64,000 nt of DNA from Aquabacterium sp. (GTDB lineage: Bacteria; Pseudomonadota; Gammaproteobacteria; Burkholderiales; Burkholderiaceae_C). The stretch is taken from contig JARXAJ010000298.1 in assembly GCA_029865965.1 (NCBI GenBank), positions 1 through 64,000 on the forward strand, in the 5' to 3' direction. The notes beneath the pieces are model-generated. The model was not told the origin of the DNA. It made no database searches and was given only the letters and a program-made list of their open reading frames with translations. The stretch's first letter is position 1; each line of letters opens with the position of its first letter. The position numbers and the translations under genes are program-made. Positions 59,205 through 64,000 of this stretch are shown one piece after another.

Positions 59205-60692
59205 TCAGGTCGGCAGCAGTCGGCTGCGGACGACATGGGCGATGCGGGACTCGGCACCGTTGGGCGTCCCGCTGATGCGCCACAGGCCAAAGGTGGAGAT
59301 CAAGTAGACGCTGGCGCCCACGGCGATGCCGCTGGCCAGTTGGACGCCGCAGGCCAGCGCGCCCTGCGGCGCACCGAGCAGGTGTCGCAGTGCCAGCAGT
59401 GCTGCACCCATGGCCAGGGTGCCGACCAGCGGACGCCAGCTCACCGCCAGCCGACGCCTGAAGCCGATCTGCAGCAAGCGGCTGATCAAGGCCATGCCCA
59501 GCGGGATGACTGCAAGCTGGGCCAGCACGATGGCCCATGCCGCGCCAGAGATGCCATGCTGGTTGGCCACAGCCCAATACACGGCCGGCAACAGCAGCAG
59601 TGCCTCCAGCGCCTTCAAGCCCGCACCCCATTGCGGTCGCCCCAGCACGTTGAAGATCGACAGGTTGGTTGCCTGGAACACAGTGATGGCGCCGTACACG
59701 CCCAGGATCTGGACCAGCGGCACCACGTCGGCCCATTTGGCGCCGAGCAGCAACCCCACGACCGGTTCGGCGAGCAGCACCAGGCCAATGCCGACCGGCA
59801 GCGCCAAATAGACAATGAAGGATTGCACCTGTAGAAAGGCATCGGCCAGGCGCTGGCGGTCCGCTGCCACTGCGGCATAGCCGGGAAAGACGGCACGCAT
59901 GACCGGGAAAATCAGTTCGGTTGTCGGCAGCGTGGCGATCTCCCGGCTGACGCGGTAGAACCCCAGGGTGCTGACATTGAGCATGCGGCCGATGATCAGG
60001 TCCGGCCCGCGTTCGATCAGGTAGTCGACAAGGCTCCTCAGCACGATCCAGCGGGAGAACCGCAGCAGCGCGCGGCATTCCCGGAAGTCGAATCGGGGCC
60101 GGTAACTGCTCATCAGGTAACTCAGGGCCAGCCCGCTCAGCCGCGAGGCCACGATGCCGCCCAGCAGGGCCCAGTACGACTGCGTGGCCACGGCAAGCGC
60201 AATGGTGACGACAAAGGCCACCAGCTTCTTGCCCAGCATCAACTGGAAGTCCTTGGCGAAAGCGAACTCCTTGCGGAAGTTCACTGTGCCGATGTTCTCG
60301 AAGCTCTGGGCCAGCGCCACACCAGCCAGCACCAACAGCACCGGAACGAGGCGCGGCTCGGCGAAATAGTGCGACATCGGTGCGGCCAGCAGCGCCAGTG
60401 CCGCACACATCACCACGCCAGACGCCACCTGGAGCGACCATGCACTGTCATAGTGGACGCGTTCAGCCTTGCGGTCGCGGATCAACGCGAGGTCGAAGCC
60501 GAACTGCCCCGCCAGTTCGACAAAGGCGAAGACGGTCATCGCCATGGCCACCAGGCCGAAGTCCTCGGGCATGAGCAGCCGCGCCAGGATCAGCGTCGAG
60601 ACAAACCCGATGCTGCGCTCCAGCAGCCGCAGGGAGATCATCCAGACCGCGCCCCTGGCGACGTTGGCGGCAACGTTCACCGCGGGCTCCAT
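59205..60692 (-). CDS. Lipopolysaccharide/EPS flippase (Wzx/WzxC-type, MOP superfamily)
   Basis: 'ARGAVWMISLRLLERSIGFVSTLILARLLMPEDFGLVAMAMTV', 12+ TM helices. Confidence 0.9.
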   Translation of the reverse strand: MEPAVNVAANVARGAVWMISLRLLERSIGFVSTLILARLLMPEDFGLVAMAMTVFAFVELAGQFGFDLALIRDRKAERVHYDSAWSLQVASGVVMCAALALLAAPMSHYFAEPRLVPVLLVLAGVALAQSFENIGTVNFRKEFAFAKDFQLMLGKKLVAFVVTIALAVATQSYWALLGGIVASRLSGLALSYLMSSYRPRFDFRECRALLRFSRWIVLRSLVDYLIERGPDLIIGRMLNVSTLGFYRVSREIATLPTTELIFPVMRAVFPGYAAVAADRQRLADAFLQVQSFIVYLALPVGIGLVLLAEPVVGLLLGAKWADVVPLVQILGVYGAITVFQATNLSIFNVLGRPQWGAGLKALEALLLLPAVYWAVANQHGISGAAWAIVLAQLAVIPLGMALISRLLQIGFRRRLAVSWRPLVGTLAMGAALLALRHLLGAPQGALACGVQLASGIAVGASVYLISTFGLWRISGTPNGAESRIAHVVRSRLLPT

Positions 60693-61606
60693 CGGATTTT
60701 GCTGCGAAGCAGCAGGCGCCAGGCCTTGATGCTGAAGGGGGTCTGTCGCAGCGCTTGTTGGCAGCCCAGGCTGCAGGCGTCGGCCTGGCCAGCCTGCAGA
60801 TTGCCTTCGGCGTAGTCCAGCCAGGTCCTGGCCAGTGCGCGCCGCACCGCACGGGGATCCGCCTTGCGACCATCGGGCCCCGTCAGTCCCCAACGCTGCA
60901 GCGCGCCTTGAAGCACCTCGCCCTGGAAGTTGCGTTCCGGCGCCCGCCGTGTCAGGCTGCTGGCATGGGATCTGTAAAGGGCCCATGGCCTGGGCAGGTG
61001 CTGCACCGGTGTGATCCGGGAGGCCCGCAACCACAGGTCGTAGTCCTCACCGATGCGCAAGCTGCCATCGAAGCCGCCCAACTCCAGGAACAGCGCACGC
61101 TCCATCATCACCGTCGATGTCCAGACCTCGCTGCCCAGCAGCAACTCGGGGTAGATCCAGCCTGACGGGCCCACCCATTGGCCGGCGTCATCGGCCCGGT
61201 GCGACAGGTCGTCCAGCCACGCTGCCGACGGCAGTTCTGCTTCGCTGGGCCAGACGGCCCAGGCGGTGCAGGCCAGCCGCGCCGTGGGTGCCTGCGCCAA
61301 TGCCTTGAGTTGGGCAGCGAGCTTGCCAGGCAGCCACAGGTCGTCTGCGTCCAGGAAGGCCACCCAGTCGCCGCGGGCCACCGACACGCCCAGGTTGCGG
61401 GCTGCAGCGACACCCGCGTTGGCTTGCCGGACGAGGCGGGCCTGGGGGTCATGTTCGGCCACGACTGCGGCGGTGTCGTCGGTCGAGCCGTCATCCACCA
61501 CCACCACCTCTGCAACCAACGGGCCTTGAGCCCGAACGGAGTCCAGGGTCGCGCGCAAGGTCCGGGCGGCGTTGTAGGCCGGTATGACCACAGAGACCTG
61601 GCGCAT
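60677..61606 (-). CDS. Glycosyltransferase family 2
   Basis: 'QVSVVIPAYNAARTLRATLDSVRAQ', 'VVDDGSTDDT', 'VAFLDADDLWLPGKL'. Confidence 0.9.
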   Translation of the reverse strand: MRQVSVVIPAYNAARTLRATLDSVRAQGPLVAEVVVVDDGSTDDTAAVVAEHDPQARLVRQANAGVAAARNLGVSVARGDWVAFLDADDLWLPGKLAAQLKALAQAPTARLACTAWAVWPSEAELPSAAWLDDLSHRADDAGQWVGPSGWIYPELLLGSEVWTSTVMMERALFLELGGFDGSLRIGEDYDLWLRASRITPVQHLPRPWALYRSHASSLTRRAPERNFQGEVLQGALQRWGLTGPDGRKADPRAVRRALARTWLDYAEGNLQAGQADACSLGCQQALRQTPFSIKAWRLLLRSKIRWSPR

Positions 61607-61613
61607 CCTGGTG

Positions 61614-62288
61614 TCAGGAGGATGCCGCAGAGGCAGCTTGCGAAGGCACGGGCTCACGCCAGTGGCCCCCCTTTTTGAGCTTGTCCGCGAGGCCGGTACG
61701 TGGGTTTCCGAGTTCAGCGGCCCGATGTGCTGCATAGACAGCACGGTCGAACGCCTGGACCTCAAACAGGGCCAGCCCGATGTTGTAGATGGAAATCGCA
61801 TTGTCCGCAGCGAACTGAAGCGCCTGCTCGAGGTGGGTCAGTGCCAGATCCCGGCGACCAGACTGGCCCAGGTAGAGGGCGTACATCGCGCGCACCACCG
61901 TGTCGTCTTTGCGGAATCGCAGCGCACGTTCATACCAGCAGTCCAGCGTGTGCTCGGAACCGGGGGGCTGCGCGGTCTTGCGCTCGCGCGCCAGCCGGGT
62001 CATGGCGTCCAATGCACGGTGGTGGTTGGGGAAGGCACGCAGGGTGTAGGCGATGTCTGCAGCAAGGTTCTCGCGCGTCGTGGTCTGCCCCGACAGCAAT
62101 TGCTGCACCGGCCGCGTGAAGTGATGCCGCTCCACAAGATCGAGGTTGGCGCCGCGTTCGACCCGGTAGTCCCAGGGTCCCCCGGTGGTGGTTGCCAGGC
62201 TGCCGCAGTTTGCTTCGCCTTGTGCCTGTACGGCCAGTGCTGCCAGCAGACCTGCTCCAGCCATCAATCTGCAAAATCCGACACGCAT
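61614..62288 (-). CDS. Secreted TPR-containing protein of unknown function
   Basis: Signal peptide 'MRVGFCRLMAGAGLLAALAVQAQG' and TPR-like 'AMYALYLGQSGRRDLALTHLEQALQFAADNAISIYNIGLALFEVQAFDRAVYAAHRAAELG'. Confidence 0.6.
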   Translation of the reverse strand: MRVGFCRLMAGAGLLAALAVQAQGEANCGSLATTTGGPWDYRVERGANLDLVERHHFTRPVQQLLSGQTTTRENLAADIAYTLRAFPNHHRALDAMTRLARERKTAQPPGSEHTLDCWYERALRFRKDDTVVRAMYALYLGQSGRRDLALTHLEQALQFAADNAISIYNIGLALFEVQAFDRAVYAAHRAAELGNPRTGLADKLKKGGHWREPVPSQAASAASS

Positions 62289-62289
62289 C

Positions 62290-63027
62290 TCAAGACTCCC
62301 CAGGCGATTGCAGGTGTATGACCGGCCGGGAGCGCCAGCCTGCGGTGGGCCACCAATGGCCAGGCAACCAGGCCAGCTGCAGCGCACCCAGCTTGATGAA
62401 CGTGGCACGCGCCACTTCTCTCGCACCAAGTCGTTCGTGGGCTTGCAACGAGGCGTTGTTGAATCGGGAAATGCGACTGTAGGACCAACGGTGGCCCTTG
62501 CTGCACAAGTGCGCGCCAACGCCTGCCCAAAGGCGTGCCATCGTGCGCCCGAGGCGCATGCGCGGCACAACAAACACGTCGAAGTCCCAGACCCCATCCG
62601 CAGGAAGATGGAAGCGGCAACGCACCTCGTCTTCATCATGGAAGTTCTCGGAGATCCAGATGTGACCAGCAAAGTCGTCCTTGACGGTTGCCGAGAAGCA
62701 CAGCGCGCCGGCCCGCCAGCGGTCTGCCAGCACCGCGCCCGGCCGAGGAAACGCCCGGACCAGGGGATCGTCGGCAAGGCAAAGCCTAACCACGGTCTTC
62801 TCGTCCGGCTTCAGGCCGTGCAGGGCCGGGCTCGCAAGCGGCTGCGCGAACAGCGCATACGGCACGATCTGAACCCGGCCGCCCGACATCACCCCGAGAA
62901 GCCTGTGTGCTGCATACAGCAGCGCCGTCTGCCTGTCGAACTGGCGCCGCAAGGCGTGCCAGCCGGCCTGTGGCCGGGCCAGCCAACCCACAGCAGATGG
63001 TGCATTGGAAGGCGGCAACTTGCTCAT
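62290..63027 (-). CDS. GNAT-like acetyltransferase/uncharacterised protein
   Basis: 'GVWDFDVFVVPRMRLGRTMARLWAGVGAHLCSKGHRWSYSRISRFNNASLQAHERLGA' resembles the GNAT C-terminal half. Confidence 0.5.
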   Translation of the reverse strand: MSKLPPSNAPSAVGWLARPQAGWHALRRQFDRQTALLYAAHRLLGVMSGGRVQIVPYALFAQPLASPALHGLKPDEKTVVRLCLADDPLVRAFPRPGAVLADRWRAGALCFSATVKDDFAGHIWISENFHDEDEVRCRFHLPADGVWDFDVFVVPRMRLGRTMARLWAGVGAHLCSKGHRWSYSRISRFNNASLQAHERLGAREVARATFIKLGALQLAWLPGHWWPTAGWRSRPVIHLQSPGES

Positions 63028-63899
63028 CGCGCAGGCCAATGCTGCGCCAGCCAGTCCAGCAAGCCCCGGGTGCCCGCTTCCTGCTGCGCCGATGCAGAGA
63101 ATGTGTGATCGGCCTGCGCAAAGGCCTGCAGCACAGTTTGTGGCCTCAGCTGCCAGCCATTCCAGGCAGGAAAGCTGTCCGCAACAGCCTCGAACTCCCG
63201 TGCCGTGTGGTCCTGACCACTCAGCTGCAACAGCACAGGCCCCTGGAAGCGCTGCCAAGCGCGCGCCATCACCACCTGGAATGGCATGTCGATCTGGGCT
63301 GCTTTGCCGGCGACCGGATGCTTGGCCCGCGATTGCCGCCAGGCACGCCACCATCCCTGCAGCGCACCGAGCCCGACACCGCCCCCCAATGTCTTGCGCC
63401 AGAAGTCCGGGCTTCGCAATCGATCGATGTAGTAGTGGCGTACCTGGGCGCGGGCTTGCCCGTGCACTGAGCGCACCCAGGGGTTCAGCAGCGCGAGACC
63501 GCAGACCCTCCCGTCCCGGCGCCGCTCGGCATACAACAGCGCAGCGCTGGCGCCGTCGCACAGCCCCCAAAGCACCACACCCCGCAACCCTGGGTGGGCG
63601 TTGACCAATGCGTCGATGGCAGCAGCAATGTCATCGTCGATGGCTTCGAAGCGGGGCAGCGGGCCCACGCTGTCGCCAACGCCTCTGTGGTCGAAACGCA
63701 AGGTCGGGTAACCGGCCCGGGACAGTGCGCGTGCGAGCAGCACGAAATGGCGATGGGCGCCCACCCGGTACTGCGGCCCGCCGACGATGATCAGCACGCC
63801 CACGTCTGACCGCAGCCGACCCGACGGCTGGTGAAGAACCCCGACCAACTCGGCGCCGGCCGTCTGGATTGCCAGCCACTGCAGGTGCGTCGTGGTCAT
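63024..63899 (-). CDS. Exosortase A system-associated alpha/beta hydrolase (hydrolase 1)
   Basis: 'VLIIVGGPQYRVGAHRHFVLLARALSRAGYPTLRFDHRGVGDSVG', nucleophile region 'LWGLCDGASAALLY'. Confidence 0.8.
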   Translation of the reverse strand: MTTTHLQWLAIQTAGAELVGVLHQPSGRLRSDVGVLIIVGGPQYRVGAHRHFVLLARALSRAGYPTLRFDHRGVGDSVGPLPRFEAIDDDIAAAIDALVNAHPGLRGVVLWGLCDGASAALLYAERRRDGRVCGLALLNPWVRSVHGQARAQVRHYYIDRLRSPDFWRKTLGGGVGLGALQGWWRAWRQSRAKHPVAGKAAQIDMPFQVVMARAWQRFQGPVLLQLSGQDHTAREFEAVADSFPAWNGWQLRPQTVLQAFAQADHTFSASAQQEAGTRGLLDWLAQHWPAR

Positions 63900-64000
63900 G
63901 CCGGAAAGGGCTGGCTTTGCAGTTGAAGCCATGCAAGGCTTGCCTCCACCATCCGGGGGGCGTCTTCCAGCTCGCTGGCTGCCCAGGGAGCTGCGTCCTG
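63896..64000 (-). CDS. C-terminal fragment of a CDS running off the right edge (possibly exosortase-associated hydrolase 2)
   Basis: Reverse-strand frame QDAAPWAASELEDAPRMVEASLAWLQLQSQPFPA* with TGA overlapping the ATG of the next gene; identity inferred from locus context only. Confidence 0.45.
   Translation of the reverse strand, partial: QDAAPWAASELEDAPRMVEASLAWLQLQSQPFPA

Overview
High-GC proteobacterial chromosome window (gene content suggests Burkholderiales-like betaproteobacteria; inference). Apart from a short housekeeping flank (M16 peptidase, M20 amidohydrolase, amidase, PhoD-like phosphatase), about 57 kb looks like a large exosortase A (XrtA)/PEP-CTERM exopolysaccharide island. 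It contains an N-acyl amino acid synthase-like/PilZ fusion, an EpsB-type sugar transferase, the PrsK/PrsR two-component system, the TPR lipoprotein PrsT, two PEP-CTERM substrates, a Wza/Wzc/BY-kinase/ATPase EPS core, XrtA fused to an EpsI-like domain, many glycosyltransferases, a GtrA/GT2/GT39 module, an O-antigen-ligase-like protein, two asparagine synthetase-like proteins, a flippase, a pyruvyltransferase and XrtA-associated hydrolases at the right edge. The parts I find most worth following up are: (i) a 17.6-26.5 kb lipid-type block embedded between the Prs regulators and the EPS core (glycosyltransferase, FtsX-type permease, LolA-like protein, putative outer-membrane protein, ABC ATPase, AMP-ligase, thioester-reductase-like protein), which may be a glycolipid/lipid synthesis and export system; (ii) the FeeM-like + PilZ fusion; (iii) a textbook sigma-54 promoter with an upstream perfect dyad in front of a PEP-CTERM gene; (iv) an asparagine synthetase-like protein that lacks the N-terminal catalytic Cys. 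All family calls come from reading motifs and recalled families; no database search was run.
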